Shown: in pieces, positions 1 through 8,895 of the stretch
How the letters are laid out: each line of letters starts with the position of its first letter
Position numbering within the stretch: the first letter of the stretch is position 1
Assembly: GCA_013359125.1 (NCBI GenBank)
Contig: JABWCR010000028.1
Coordinates: 1-33,651, forward strand
Direction: 5' to 3'
DNA from: Armatimonadota bacterium
GTDB taxonomy: Bacteria; Armatimonadota; Fimbriimonadia; Fimbriimonadales; GBS-DC
Length of the DNA stretch: 33,651 bases
Notes under the pieces: model-generated
Told to the model about the DNA's origin: nothing
Seen by the model: the letters and a program-made list of their open reading frames with translations, nothing else
Database searches by the model: none
Translations under genes and position numbers: made by a program

Positions 1-4
1 CCCA

Positions 5-38
5 AAATCGCTCGGGAGGGCGAGCGGCCCCGCGAGCC
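5..38. repeat. Dispersed repeat family A, copy 1
   Basis: A GC-rich 34-base element that reads GCTCGGGAGGGCGAGC followed by GGCCCCGCGAGCC on the plus strand. A second copy identical over the 34 bases starts 61 bases further on. Inverted, slightly diverged copies lie near 20245 and 31187. It is internally palindromic (GCTCG...CGAGC). It sits in the spacer downstream of the minus-strand secreted protein gene. No coding function is seen. Confidence 0.75.
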
Positions 39-65
39 GAAACACCGTGCCAGGCGGAAGGTTCC

Positions 66-99
66 AAATCGCTCGGGAGGGCGAGCGGCCCCGCGAGCC
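66..99. repeat. Dispersed repeat family A, copy 2
   Basis: Second copy of the 34-base family A element, in the same orientation as copy 1 and 61 bases downstream of it. The spacer between the copies contains TGCCAGGCGGAAGGTTCC, which resembles the inverted repeat near 21260. The pair therefore looks like a composite intergenic repeat that recurs elsewhere in the window. Confidence 0.75.
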
Positions 100-120
100 A
101 AAGAGCCTGATCCCTCAAGC

Positions 121-150
121 CCCCCTCCGCTCAGAAACAAAAGGAGGGGG
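121..150 (-). terminator. Hairpin after secreted BNR/dockerin gene, possible terminator
   Basis: CCCCCTCC (121-128) pairs perfectly with GGAGGGGG (143-150) around a 14-base loop. It lies 16 bases past the stop codon of the minus-strand gene ending at 167. There is no T-run on the minus strand after the stem, so an intrinsic terminator is possible but not typical. It may instead be another repeat-type hairpin. Confidence 0.35.
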
Positions 151-166
151 ACTCACTCAAACCGTC

Positions 167-2683
167 TTAGCAACCGTTGCCGAAGTTCTCCAGCAAGATC
201 GCCAGATCGGTGTCGTCCACGATGCCGTCGCCGTTAAGGTCGGATGAGCCGCCAGCGGTCGAACCAAAGACGGTCAACAGCCGGGCTAAGTCCGCATCGT
301 CCACACAGCCGTTGCCGTCGATATCGCCCAGAGGATTGAACGGCAATCGCATCCGCCACATACCGCGGCCCCAGGTCGCTGCGTTCAGATACCCGGTGCC
401 CGCAACGAGCTTCAGGTCGTTCACCTGCACGTTGGGCAGTCCAAACGGCCGAGTGCCGTTGTACCAGGTCGCTCCACCATTGCGCGTATAGAATACGCCG
501 ACATCGGTACCGACATAGAGCCGACCCGTGTTGCCCGGCTCAACTTGTACGGTATTTGCAGGCACGTCGGGCAGTCCGGTCAGTCCAGATCCGCTGACAT
601 CGACCCAAACGCGCGTAACGGCTGCCGTGTTATCGCATCGCCAAACATGGCCGGTACCGGTACCGGAAACCGTTACCCATATGCGGGTTGGCGTCGTCGG
701 GTCGACCACAACGCAGGTGATCGCACGGTTGGGCAAACTGGGCGATCCGGTATTGATCTGCGTCCAGTTGGTGCCCGCGTTCGATGTCATCCACAGTTCG
801 CCCTGGTTGCTGCCGGTATAGATGTAGTTGCCGTTGCTGGGCGAGATACCAATGAAGTTGACATAGCCGCTGACAGACAACTCTTGGCTTCCTAATCGCG
901 CCGTCCACGATTGAGAGGTTTCGCTCCAGCGCCACAGGTAGTTCGACCCGGCATAGAGCAAGTTCGGGTTGGTGTAGCTCAGTTGGATCGGCGCGATAAA
1001 GCCTCGACGGTCGCTACCGAAACTAGGCGTGATCGTGTTGCTGCTGGACCAATCGTTGGCCGTGCGATAGATGTTTAGATTCTGAGAGGTGGCGTACTGA
1101 ATGTTCGGATTGCTCGGGTTGATCATGCAGAAGCCGCCGTCGCCGCCGCCCACATTGCGCCAAACGTCCAGATTGCCCGAACACTGTGGCGTGGCGTTAT
1201 CCTGCGTGCCGCCCAAGAGCCGGTTCGGGTCGGTCGGATGGAACGCAGATTTGTAGAACTGGGTGATGCCCAAGCGACGATTGTTGGTCGTGTTGAAGTT
1301 CCACAGGTTTGATCCGGAGTTCCAGTTAAAGGGGAATATTCCGCCGTCGTTGCCGACCAGCGCCTCGCTGGGGTTGGACCGATTGATCGCGATGGCGTGA
1401 TGATCGTTGTGGGTGAGCGCCGAGTTCGTGTAGGTCTGCCCCAGCGATTGCCATGTCGCGCCGCCGTCCGGCGACTGGACGATATCGATCAAACCGACAT
1501 AGATCACGTCGGTGGTCGATCCGTCGTTGCGATTTCCCACGTCCAAGAACATGTCGTAGGTGTGCTGGCTCCAGTTGTAGTTATTGCTCCCGTTCGGGAA
1601 GCCTGCAACGATGCTGGTCCAGTTGACTCCGGCATCCGTGCTGCGCCAGATGTTGCGGTTCACGCCCGAGATGATGTAGACGTTGTTATGGTTGTTGGGC
1701 GACGCCGCCACTCGCACCGAAGATTGGAACGCCGAGCTCATCGGCGTCGTCAGTTTGGTCCAAGTCGCGCCGTCGTCTGAAGATCGCCAGATCTCGCCAC
1801 CGTTCGAATGCCCGCTGACGTAGAAGTATCGCTTGTTGTTGCTGGGATTGATTCTTGAATAGGAAATGTGGCTCCAAACGGCGCTGGTCGCAATCACCAT
1901 CTGCCACGTGTCGCCGCCGTCGGTCGACCGGTAGACGTTTCCATTAGTGCTCGTTCTGCGCCCGACCGTCGCTAAGATGATGTTCGGCTGCTCGGGATGG
2001 ATGAGCACCTTGCTGACCGACCGCCCAGCCGACTCGGCAACGAGGTGAGCCGTCCAAGTCTGGCCGCCGTCCATAGAACGCAGAATGCCCTGGCCATATC
2101 CGCCGCCGCCAGGAAAGTCGCCCGTGCCGACATAAATCGTGTTGTGGTTGATCGGGTGGATCGCTACGCTGCTTGTTCTCATGTAAGTCCAGTCGTCGCT
2201 CATCGGCGTCCAATCGGCTCCAAAGTTCTCGGTCTTCCACAATCCGCCCACGCCAGAAGTCAAGAAGTAGCGGCCCAGTCCGCCCGGATGATAAGCGACC
2301 GAGCTTATTCGACCAATGATGTTGCCCTGGCCGTAATAGATTCGATAAGGCACCGGTAAATTGCGCGGCCCGAAATACTCCCATTGGGCCGCCATGATGC
2401 CGGCTTCCGTCGGCATGGCGTCGCGATGCAAAGCGCCTTGTTCGATCGCCTTCCAATCGACCTCGTCGTAAGGAAAGGCGCGCTGCTCGATGTAGTAAAG
2501 CCACGAAGCCATATATCCAGGACGAAAAGTGCGGCCTTCTTCCTTGGCCTTTTTGTGGTTCTCGGCAAAATAGGCCTTTAGCCTGTGCACGGAGTCGTAA
2601 ATGCCATAGAAGTTCTGGCCAAATCCGGATACGAACAGACCAGCCAGAAGTGCGATTGCGGTCAAGCGAACTGTGGTTCTCAT
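167..2683 (-). CDS. Secreted sortilin/BNR-repeat (VPS10-like beta-propeller) protein with C-terminal dockerin-like domain
   Basis: 838-residue secreted protein. The start at 2683 is preferred over an upstream in-frame ATG at 2797 because AGGAGG lies 7 bases before it and the protein then opens with a signal peptide (MRTTVRLTAIALLAGLFVSG). The body contains many Asp-box type motifs (SMDGGQTW, STDGGDTW, SSDDGATW, SPDGGATW), typical of BNR/sortilin beta-propellers that resemble glycosyl hydrolases. The last ~55 residues form two calcium-loop repeats (DIDGNGCVDDADL and DLNGDGIVDDTDL) ending in FGNGC, as in dockerin-like tails that recur in secreted proteins of Armatimonadota. The likely role is an extracellular or cell-surface binding or hydrolytic protein; no catalytic residues can be assigned. 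It is divergent from ygfZ, with 38 bases between the starts. Confidence 0.88.
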   Translation of the reverse strand: MRTTVRLTAIALLAGLFVSGFGQNFYGIYDSVHRLKAYFAENHKKAKEEGRTFRPGYMASWLYYIEQRAFPYDEVDWKAIEQGALHRDAMPTEAGIMAAQWEYFGPRNLPVPYRIYYGQGNIIGRISSVAYHPGGLGRYFLTSGVGGLWKTENFGADWTPMSDDWTYMRTSSVAIHPINHNTIYVGTGDFPGGGGYGQGILRSMDGGQTWTAHLVAESAGRSVSKVLIHPEQPNIILATVGRRTSTNGNVYRSTDGGDTWQMVIATSAVWSHISYSRINPSNNKRYFYVSGHSNGGEIWRSSDDGATWTKLTTPMSSAFQSSVRVAASPNNHNNVYIISGVNRNIWRSTDAGVNWTSIVAGFPNGSNNYNWSQHTYDMFLDVGNRNDGSTTDVIYVGLIDIVQSPDGGATWQSLGQTYTNSALTHNDHHAIAINRSNPSEALVGNDGGIFPFNWNSGSNLWNFNTTNNRRLGITQFYKSAFHPTDPNRLLGGTQDNATPQCSGNLDVWRNVGGGDGGFCMINPSNPNIQYATSQNLNIYRTANDWSSSNTITPSFGSDRRGFIAPIQLSYTNPNLLYAGSNYLWRWSETSQSWTARLGSQELSVSGYVNFIGISPSNGNYIYTGSNQGELWMTSNAGTNWTQINTGSPSLPNRAITCVVVDPTTPTRIWVTVSGTGTGHVWRCDNTAAVTRVWVDVSGSGLTGLPDVPANTVQVEPGNTGRLYVGTDVGVFYTRNGGATWYNGTRPFGLPNVQVNDLKLVAGTGYLNAATWGRGMWRMRLPFNPLGDIDGNGCVDDADLARLLTVFGSTAGGSSDLNGDGIVDDTDLAILLENFGNGC

Positions 2684-2707
2684 TGAGGAGCCTCCTGTTT
2701 CTACGGG

Positions 2708-2713
2708 TAACAT
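2708..2713 (+). promoter_or_regulatory. -10-like hexamer TAACAT just upstream of ygfZ
   Basis: TAACAT ends 8 bases before the ATG at 2722. No Shine-Dalgarno sequence is visible, so transcription would begin at or next to the start codon. One of several such arrangements in this window. No convincing -35 is seen. Confidence 0.4.
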
Positions 2714-2721
2714 TCGACGCA

Positions 2722-3588
2722 ATGGCGCAAGATTCCTATCTTGATTCTCGGCCTGGCGGTCTTTTCCGTCTACTGCCCAGTCAACGAATTGCCGCAATTA
2801 CCGGCAATGATGCTTGGCGTTTCCTTCAGGGACAGGTAACTCAAGACGTGTTAGGCATGGCGCCGGGCGAGGGCCGGGCGACGGCCTTCTGCGATCCGAC
2901 CGGCCATGTATTGGGAGAAGGCTACGTGCTGAGCGACGGCGATTCGGCGCTCGTCTGTGCGAGCGATCTCGCTATCTTCGAGAGGTTGGACGGTCTCCTC
3001 TTTATGGACGACGCCGCGATCAACATACTCAACCTGACATGCACGGCCATCGTTCGCGATGCGGATCCCGAGGGCCGGTGGACGCGGAACAAAGACGAAA
3101 TCGTGGTTTCGTATGATCGGACGGGCTTTGGCGGGGTTGACGTCTGGTCGCATGGTGTCCAATCCAATGGGGGATTGGACGAGAGCGGTTGGCGCGCGCT
3201 TCGATATGAGCGCGGAATGCCCGAGTACGGCATCGACGTTACAGCGAAAACGATCGCGAACGAGGCGGGCGAGCGATACATGAACCGGCGCGCATCGCTG
3301 ACCAAAGGCTGTTACGTCGGTCAAGAGGTGTTGATGCGAATCTATTCGCGCGGGAGAACGCAGAGAGAATTGGCGCATATTGCCATCGAAGGAAGAGAAC
3401 TACCGCCAGACGGCGCGCCGATCGCCTCGCGCGATCGCGATGACGCGGGATGGATCACCGGATGCGCTTTGACGCCGCTGGGCGCCCGCGGCATGGGCTA
3501 CGTTCGACGCGACTACTGGGACGGCGCCGAATTGACCGCTATCTGGGGCAACAGTTCCTGCAAAGTCTCGATAATCTCCTCGGGCTGA
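2722..3588 (+). CDS. ygfZ: YgfZ/GcvT-family folate-binding protein (Fe-S cluster maintenance)
   Basis: 288-residue cytoplasmic protein of the aminomethyltransferase-fold YgfZ/CAF17 family, which supports assembly or repair of Fe-S enzymes with a tetrahydrofolate-type cofactor. The family signature KGCYVGQE is at residues 195-202 with the conserved Cys197. It is followed by the expected basic R-x-x-S-R-G-R stretch, and a short barrel-like C-terminus is present. The ATG at 2722 is chosen over an in-frame ATG at 2650, which would overlap the divergent gene's start; the family normally begins close to the LxxRxxIxxxGxDAxxFLQGQ-like segment seen at residues 17-38. The 3' end overlaps the convergent glycosyltransferase gene by 76 bases. 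Confidence 0.88.
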   Translation: MAQDSYLDSRPGGLFRLLPSQRIAAITGNDAWRFLQGQVTQDVLGMAPGEGRATAFCDPTGHVLGEGYVLSDGDSALVCASDLAIFERLDGLLFMDDAAINILNLTCTAIVRDADPEGRWTRNKDEIVVSYDRTGFGGVDVWSHGVQSNGGLDESGWRALRYERGMPEYGIDVTAKTIANEAGERYMNRRASLTKGCYVGQEVLMRIYSRGRTQRELAHIAIEGRELPPDGAPIASRDRDDAGWITGCALTPLGARGMGYVRRDYWDGAELTAIWGNSSCKVSIISSG

Positions 3589-4484
3589 ATCTCTCTCAGG
3601 GCTTTTCCCGCATCGGAATGCGTCAGCTTTCGGTCCGAAGGTCGATAGATCGTGCGATGGATTTCCGTCCGATAGCCCCAGCGATGGCCGGTGTTAGGAT
3701 TGTGAACGCTGACGCTGGGAACCCCGAGCGAGACTGCGATGTGCCGCAGGCCCGTATCGCTGCTGAGCCAGAGACCGCACTGAGCGATTTTGGCCATCGC
3801 TTCGCGCAATGTGGTCTTTCCAACCAGATTGAGAACCTCTCCCTTGTACTCGGACAAAAACTTCTCAGCATACTCGGCCTCGTTTTGAACGCCAAAGATC
3901 GCAATCTGCCACCCGGCTTTCGATAGAAAGCGAGCGACCGGCGCCCACCGTTCCGGCGGCCACAACCGCCGGTCGGGATCGTTCGCGCCTGGCTGGATGC
4001 CGACCCATCTGCCAGACGGAAGCCGATTAGCCTGCCTCTCCTCTTTGCTAAGCCACAATTCTGGGAGCAGATTCTTGGGTGTTGCGCCCAAGACCTCGGT
4101 CAGTTTGCACAGGCTCTCGATCTCGGTGAGCGATGGGTCTTGGCTGACGGGATGGGTCAGCAATAGCGCTCTGCTTTCGGCGCGATGACCGATTCTGATC
4201 GGTATTCTCGCCCTCCACACGGTCCATGCAGAATTGACCGAACGATCGAACACAACCGCGGCGTCAAATCCCTGATCGCGCAGGAATCTGTGATCTTCCT
4301 TGGGCTGTCGCTCAATAAGTTCGGCAATCCAGGGGCAGCCCTGCATCGCCTCGATAGCGGCCCTGCCGGACATAAGCGTCAACCGGGCCTCGGGATGGGC
4401 CTGGCGCAGCGCTCGAATAGCGGGCGTCGCCGCAACCGTGTCGCCCATAAAGCGTCGCTTAGTAACCAGCAGGATCTTTCGCAA
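3513..4484 (-). CDS. Glycosyltransferase family 9 (heptosyltransferase-like), second of a pair
   Basis: 323 residues. The N-terminus (MRKILLVTKRRFMGDTVAATPAI) matches the GT9 pattern in which a hydrophobic strand is followed by a G-D loop and an A-x-P-A helix. The C-terminal half has the nucleotide-sugar site signature SSDTGLRHIAVSLGVPSVSV and a W-G-Y segment. Such enzymes transfer heptose or related sugars to lipid A-core type glycolipids at the inner face of the cytoplasmic membrane. The start is TTG at 4484, which overlaps the upstream GT9 gene by 26 bases, so translational coupling is likely. Its 3' end overlaps ygfZ by 76 bases. The exact sugar and acceptor cannot be read from sequence. 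Confidence 0.85.
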   Translation of the reverse strand: MRKILLVTKRRFMGDTVAATPAIRALRQAHPEARLTLMSGRAAIEAMQGCPWIAELIERQPKEDHRFLRDQGFDAAVVFDRSVNSAWTVWRARIPIRIGHRAESRALLLTHPVSQDPSLTEIESLCKLTEVLGATPKNLLPELWLSKEERQANRLPSGRWVGIQPGANDPDRRLWPPERWAPVARFLSKAGWQIAIFGVQNEAEYAEKFLSEYKGEVLNLVGKTTLREAMAKIAQCGLWLSSDTGLRHIAVSLGVPSVSVHNPNTGHRWGYRTEIHRTIYRPSDRKLTHSDAGKALREIQPEEIIETLQELLPQIAVNSAPSQ

Positions 4485-5475
4485 CTTTCGCCAACCTCAG
4501 TTCTACCAACTTGAAGACTTCGTCGACTGCGATCTCAGACAGGCCGTCTGGCCGGTAAATAGCCCATTCGCGCTGACCATAAGGGCCCGTTCGATCCGGA
4601 TCGGTAGGGCCAAAAAGGGATACGCAAGCGGCGCCCACTGCAGACGCAATGTGCGCGCTGCCCGTATCGCCGCAGACATGAAGAGCGCTCCTCTGGATAA
4701 CCCTTGCCAATTGCTTAAGCGTCGTCTGCGCGATGGTCGAGCGAAAAGCCTCCTTCTTGAAGCCCTTTGCGCGCTCGCCCAACTCTACATCGCCTGGGCC
4801 GCCCACAAAGAGCGTCTGCAGACCCAGATCGCGCTCAATTCGGTCCGAAAGCTCGGCGAAACGCTCCACGGGCCATCGTTTCCACTCGCGACCCGCCGAA
4901 GGATTGAGACTGACAAACTCCCGGTCGATCCCGACGTTAGCCAGCAGCGCGTCCGCCTTCGCTGTATCGTCGGGCGAGATTTGGATCGGAAACTCGACCG
5001 GATCGACCGTCGCCCCCAAAAACCGTGGCACATCCAGATACTGGTCCACCACGTGGACGCTTTCCGGTCGCCTCTCTACGCGCTTCATCAAAAAGCGCGA
5101 GCCCTCTCGAAGCCGATTGTATCCATATCGCCGCTTGGCGCCGCATCCGACCGTCCAAACAGCCGCCTTCAACAATCCCTGAAGATCGATCGCCAGGTCG
5201 TACCGATTGGCTCGAAGCTGCTTGGCGATCGTCCAACCTTCGCGCCATGTCGAGATCGAATAGCGCTTTGGCTTCCACTTCCTTCGCGGCAAGATGTAAA
5301 GATTGTCCAGACAGGGGTTGTCGATCAGCATGTCGGCGCTCATGTCCTCCACGATCCAATCAAGGACGATATGCGGAAACGATCGTTTTATGGCCGCTGA
5401 AACAGGCAGCGCGTGCACCACATCCCCGATCGAACTGAGCTTAACGATAAGAACTCGCCGACACTCGGCCAACAT
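4459..5475 (-). CDS. Glycosyltransferase family 9 (heptosyltransferase I/II-like), first of a pair
   Basis: 338 residues with clear GT9 features: N-terminal RVLIVKLSSIGDVVHALPV, an AIDLQGLLKAA strand, NPSAGREWKRWP (start of the donor-binding domain), VCGDTGSAHIASAVGAACVSLFGPTDPDRTGPYG (donor site) and an R-x-Y/P region near the end. It begins with ATG only 3 bases after the dnaN stop codon and overlaps the next GT9 gene, giving a compact dnaN-GT9-GT9 operon. The likely role is sequential addition of core sugars to an outer-membrane glycolipid, implying a diderm envelope. Confidence 0.88.
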   Translation of the reverse strand: MLAECRRVLIVKLSSIGDVVHALPVSAAIKRSFPHIVLDWIVEDMSADMLIDNPCLDNLYILPRRKWKPKRYSISTWREGWTIAKQLRANRYDLAIDLQGLLKAAVWTVGCGAKRRYGYNRLREGSRFLMKRVERRPESVHVVDQYLDVPRFLGATVDPVEFPIQISPDDTAKADALLANVGIDREFVSLNPSAGREWKRWPVERFAELSDRIERDLGLQTLFVGGPGDVELGERAKGFKKEAFRSTIAQTTLKQLARVIQRSALHVCGDTGSAHIASAVGAACVSLFGPTDPDRTGPYGQREWAIYRPDGLSEIAVDEVFKLVELRLAKVAKDPAGY

Positions 5476-5478
5476 GGG

Positions 5479-6594
5479 CTACAGCGCCATGGGCATCACG
5501 ATGCAAAGGTAGTTCTCGTCCTCTGCGGGCTTTAGCACCAATGGTCGAAGCGGATCGGTCAGTTCGATGTACAGATTGTCCCCGCCCATCGCATCGATCG
5601 CGTCCAGCAGATACTTGACGTTGCAGGCCAGCTGCACCGTATCGCCCTCGGCGACAACCCCGATCTCTTCGCGACCTTCGCCATATTGCTCGTGTCGGGC
5701 CGTGATGATCAGAGAATCGTTGCCGTCAGAACTTTTGCCCATTTCGAACGATACCTTGCCGGCCGCCGGCACGGCCAACGGCTGGAGCGTGCGCAGCGCT
5801 GGCTTCAGTTCCGAAACGTGAATCTGCCACCGTCGCGTAAACTCGGTGGGGATGACGCGCTGATAGTTGGGATAGGGGCTGGTGATGGTAGAGCCTACGA
5901 TCGTTGCGAGCGGCGTTTCGTACTTCACTCGGTTGCCCGCAATGTAAAAATCCAGTTCCTCGCTCTCGGCCACGCGCGAAACGGCCTGGGCGGCCTTCAG
6001 CGGCACGATCGTTTCGATCATGTCGGCCATGCCTTGCGAAGGCAGCGCAGCCTCGACCTTTGCTAAGCGATGGGTATCGGTGGCGACCATTCGCAACGTC
6101 GATCCGTCCCACTCGGTTTTGACCCCGCGCATCGACTGGCGGGCCTCGTCCTTTGCAACGGCGAACGCGACCTTCTCCACAAGCTCGATATACTGCTTGG
6201 TGGGCAGGGTGATCTTGGCAGGGTCTTCAATCTCTGGCAGATCGGGAAATTCTAATGCAGAGAGGCTGAGGAGATTGTATTCGGAACCGGGCGCTGTAAC
6301 CTTCACAGAGCCATTGGCCGCAGTTTGCACTTCAACGTCGCCGCGATTCCTGAGAGATTTGAGCACATTGAGGAAGAGATCGCCCGGCACCGTTGCCGAA
6401 CCGGTGTCCTTGACCAAGGCCGGCAGTCTGCGCTCGACCCAGATTTCAAGATCGCTGGCGACCAAGCGGATGCTGTCGGCCTTTGCCTCGATCAGCAAAT
6501 TGGTCAAAATGGGCAACGGGGTCTTTTCCGAAGTAACCGGCGCGACCTGTTCGGCCGCCTTAGCGAGCTCTTCGGTTGGGCAAACGAAATGCAT
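5479..6594 (-). CDS. dnaN: DNA polymerase III subunit beta (sliding clamp)
   Basis: 371 residues, the usual clamp length. The three-domain clamp pattern is visible, from MHFVCPTEELAKAAEQVAPVTSEKTPLPILTN at the start to the hydrophobic-cleft C-terminus ENYLCIVMPMAL. Conserved segments include GVKTEWDGSTLRMVATDTHRLA (end of domain 2 signature) and SPYPNYQRVIP. The ATG at 6594 has strong GGAGG/GAGGAG ribosome-binding sequence just upstream. The clamp encircles DNA and tethers the replicative polymerase. dnaA and recF are not next to it; instead two GT9 genes follow with a 3-base gap. So this is not a classical dnaA-dnaN origin region. Confidence 0.97.
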   Translation of the reverse strand: MHFVCPTEELAKAAEQVAPVTSEKTPLPILTNLLIEAKADSIRLVASDLEIWVERRLPALVKDTGSATVPGDLFLNVLKSLRNRGDVEVQTAANGSVKVTAPGSEYNLLSLSALEFPDLPEIEDPAKITLPTKQYIELVEKVAFAVAKDEARQSMRGVKTEWDGSTLRMVATDTHRLAKVEAALPSQGMADMIETIVPLKAAQAVSRVAESEELDFYIAGNRVKYETPLATIVGSTITSPYPNYQRVIPTEFTRRWQIHVSELKPALRTLQPLAVPAAGKVSFEMGKSSDGNDSLIITARHEQYGEGREEIGVVAEGDTVQLACNVKYLLDAIDAMGGDNLYIELTDPLRPLVLKPAEDENYLCIVMPMAL

Positions 6595-6722
6595 CTCCTC
6601 TCCTCCAGACTGTCAAAAGAATTGGTACAATAGCGAGCGCGCAAGGGAAGCTTGGCGCTTTCGACTTGGGCCGCCGCCCCAAAGAGTATACCGGGAGCAG
6701 CGGCCTTAGATCATCGCTTCGA

Positions 6723-6914
6723 CTACTTGCCGCCGAACTTCTTGTACATCTCCTCGTTGACGAACTTGAAAAGCTTCTGGCCGTCGTGGGTCGCGGTCAA
6801 GGCATAGCGCACTTGTTTCGCGCCCGACTTGGTCTTCCGCTCGTACTTCTGGGTCTTTACCTCTTTGTCGTCCACGTTCACTTTCTGACGCGCTTTTACG
6901 TTGTAAAACTCCAT
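6723..6914 (-). CDS. Small basic conserved-looking protein of unknown function
   Basis: 63 residues, MEFYNVKARQKVNVDD... ending MYKKFGGK, rich in Lys. The start at 6914 is supported by AAGGAGGG six bases upstream; a longer in-frame start at 6944 lacks this. It has no signal peptide, membrane segment or Cys cluster. It is separated from dnaN by about 130 bases that contain a GC-rich inverted repeat (6669-6680 with 6694-6705). The clean ribosome-binding site and strand-like alternation suggest a real folded small protein. I do not recognise the family. Confidence 0.75.
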   Translation of the reverse strand: MEFYNVKARQKVNVDDKEVKTQKYERKTKSGAKQVRYALTATHDGQKLFKFVNEEMYKKFGGK

Positions 6915-7051
6915 CGTTTCCCTCCTTGGGGTTTTTAGGCTCAACGCCCCATTCGGACTAACTATACGCTATGCCTTCCGCGATTCCTTCTGGGCCGTCA
7001 AAACTTCTCTTCGACGCGCTCTCACAGGAACCTTCCTTCTGGGCTCGAACG

Positions 7052-7057
7052 TATAAC
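7052..7057 (+). promoter_or_regulatory. -10-like hexamer TATAAC upstream of BatA/VWA operon
   Basis: TATAAC ends 10 bases before the ATG at 7068, with no Shine-Dalgarno sequence between them. This would give a very short leader for the two-gene VWA operon. No clear -35 is seen. Confidence 0.4.
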
Positions 7058-7067
7058 GACTTAATCG

Positions 7068-8891
7068 ATGCTATTACAGGCGGCGGGGATCTTATGGTGG
7101 GCTGTGCCCGTTTGCGCCGCGCTTATTGCGCTCTATTTGCTTAAGATGCGGCGCAGCGACGCAACCGTGCCCGCGCTCTTCCTTTGGCCGCAGATCATGA
7201 CCGATGTGCGCGCCAACGCGCTGTTTCAAAAACTCCGACCGAACCTTTTGCTCTTCCTCCAGCTGCTTTTTCTGTGCCTGCTGATTTTTGCGCTGGCTCG
7301 GCCATCCGCCAAAAGTTCCGCACCGATAGGATCCGCCACGGCTATCGTCATCGACGCCTCCGCAAGCATGAAGGCCAAGGATGCCGCCCCATCCCGCTTC
7401 GATGCTGCTAAGAACCGGGCCCTTGCCCTGGTCGGCGCGATGTCGCCGACCGACCAGATAGCCGTCATCTCGGCCGGAGCAGAAGCAAAGTCCGCCGCCT
7501 CGCTCACATCGGACAAGAAGCGCCTTCAAGACGCGATTCGCTCATTAACCCCCCAAGACGCGGCGTCCGACATGGGCGAAGCCTTGCGACTGGCCTCGGC
7601 GCTGGTCGGCCAGCGCGACGGCTCCAAAATCCTGCTGCTGTCCGATGGCGCATTTCAAGAAGTTGCTAACTTCTCCCCTGGCAAAGCCGCCGTTACTTTT
7701 GAGTCGTTTGGATCGACCGGCGAGAACGTTGGCATCGTCGCCCTCGACTCCAGCGAGACGGCGACAGGCGTGCGAAGCTTCGCTTCCATCAAGAACTTCG
7801 GCGCCAAGCCCGCCGAGATTCGGCTTGGCATTTACGCCGATGGCTCGCTGATCGATGCCAAGGACTTTACCGTCCAGCCCGGTCGGTCGGTCGGACACGA
7901 ATGGTCTGCTCCCAAACGGGCCGAATGGATCGAAGCGAGAATCGAGACCGACGACGCCTTAGAGTCCGACAACCGAGCCTACTGGTACGCGGGCGGCGGC
8001 CGCAAGACCCAGGTTCTGCTGATCGGAGCGGGCAACTTCTTCCTCGAACGCGCTCTGAGCCTCGAACCGACCATCGACCTCGACAAAGCCTCCACCGTGC
8101 CCGAAACCGCTCGCAAAGAAGCCCGCTACGACATCGCGATCTTTGACGGCGTCCAGCCACAGCCGGTCAATGCCAAGGGCATCTGGATGATCGGCGGCCA
8201 ACCGCACGAAATGGCACAATTGTCGGGCGAGTTGAAAGAACCCAGCCTATCGACATCGGCCCGCAACCACCCCATAATGCGCCATGCCGAATTGGGCGCC
8301 GCTTACATCGAGAAAGCCGTTAGAGCAACCGCCGCCGACTGGGCAACGCCCCTCGCAGAGTCCGGAGACGCAGCCCTCATCATTGCGGGCGAAAGATCGG
8401 GCCAAAGGCGCTTGTGGATGGCTTGGGACATCATGCAAAGCGATGTCGCCTTACAGCCCGGCTTTCCTATCTTCGCCGCTAACGCCGCGCGATGGCTGGC
8501 GGGCGAAACGCGCGAGAACAGGGGCTTTGCCGCACGAACGGGACAGCCTATCCGAATCTCCCATCCCTCCAACAACGGGCGCTTTCAACTTCAACTTCCA
8601 AATGGTTCAATCGCTCAGCTCACGGGCGGCGAGAACGGCGTCAGTTTGCGCGAAGCCGTCTATGCGGGTCAATACCGTCTGAGAGGCGAAGCGCTCGACC
8701 TGATATTTGCTTTGAGCCTGCTGAACCAGCAAGAATCGAACATCCAGCCGCAGAAGCAAACCCTGCTGGGCGGCAAAACGACCGTCGCCAGCGGTCGCGC
8801 GCTTGCCCTAAAGGAGCTGTGGCTATACTTCGCTTTCCTCGCTCTCATGCTTTTGGCCGTCGAATGGCTCGTATTTATCAGGCGGAGCTGA
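7068..8891 (+). CDS. BatA-domain/VWA membrane protein
   Basis: 607 residues. Two N-terminal membrane segments (about 8-25 and 58-77) flank the short loop typical of BatA N-terminal domains. A von Willebrand A domain follows with a MIDAS-type motif D-A-S-A-S (residues 96-100), and a final membrane segment lies at about 585-603. The middle carries CARDB/Ig-like strands and a glutamine-amidotransferase-like portion often seen in this family. The orientation is extracytoplasmic between the membrane anchors. It is followed after 4 bases by a second VWA protein, so the two likely work together in an envelope complex. Families of this kind usually sit beside MoxR AAA+ and DUF58 genes, which are absent here. 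Confidence 0.82.
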   Translation: MLLQAAGILWWAVPVCAALIALYLLKMRRSDATVPALFLWPQIMTDVRANALFQKLRPNLLLFLQLLFLCLLIFALARPSAKSSAPIGSATAIVIDASASMKAKDAAPSRFDAAKNRALALVGAMSPTDQIAVISAGAEAKSAASLTSDKKRLQDAIRSLTPQDAASDMGEALRLASALVGQRDGSKILLLSDGAFQEVANFSPGKAAVTFESFGSTGENVGIVALDSSETATGVRSFASIKNFGAKPAEIRLGIYADGSLIDAKDFTVQPGRSVGHEWSAPKRAEWIEARIETDDALESDNRAYWYAGGGRKTQVLLIGAGNFFLERALSLEPTIDLDKASTVPETARKEARYDIAIFDGVQPQPVNAKGIWMIGGQPHEMAQLSGELKEPSLSTSARNHPIMRHAELGAAYIEKAVRATAADWATPLAESGDAALIIAGERSGQRRLWMAWDIMQSDVALQPGFPIFAANAARWLAGETRENRGFAARTGQPIRISHPSNNGRFQLQLPNGSIAQLTGGENGVSLREAVYAGQYRLRGEALDLIFALSLLNQQESNIQPQKQTLLGGKTTVASGRALALKELWLYFAFLALMLLAVEWLVFIRRS

Positions 8892-8895
8892 TGCG

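Noticed and set aside
5479-6944. Replication origin next to dnaN
   Set aside because: No dnaA gene, no cluster of DnaA-box-like sequences and no AT-rich unwinding stretch is visible here.
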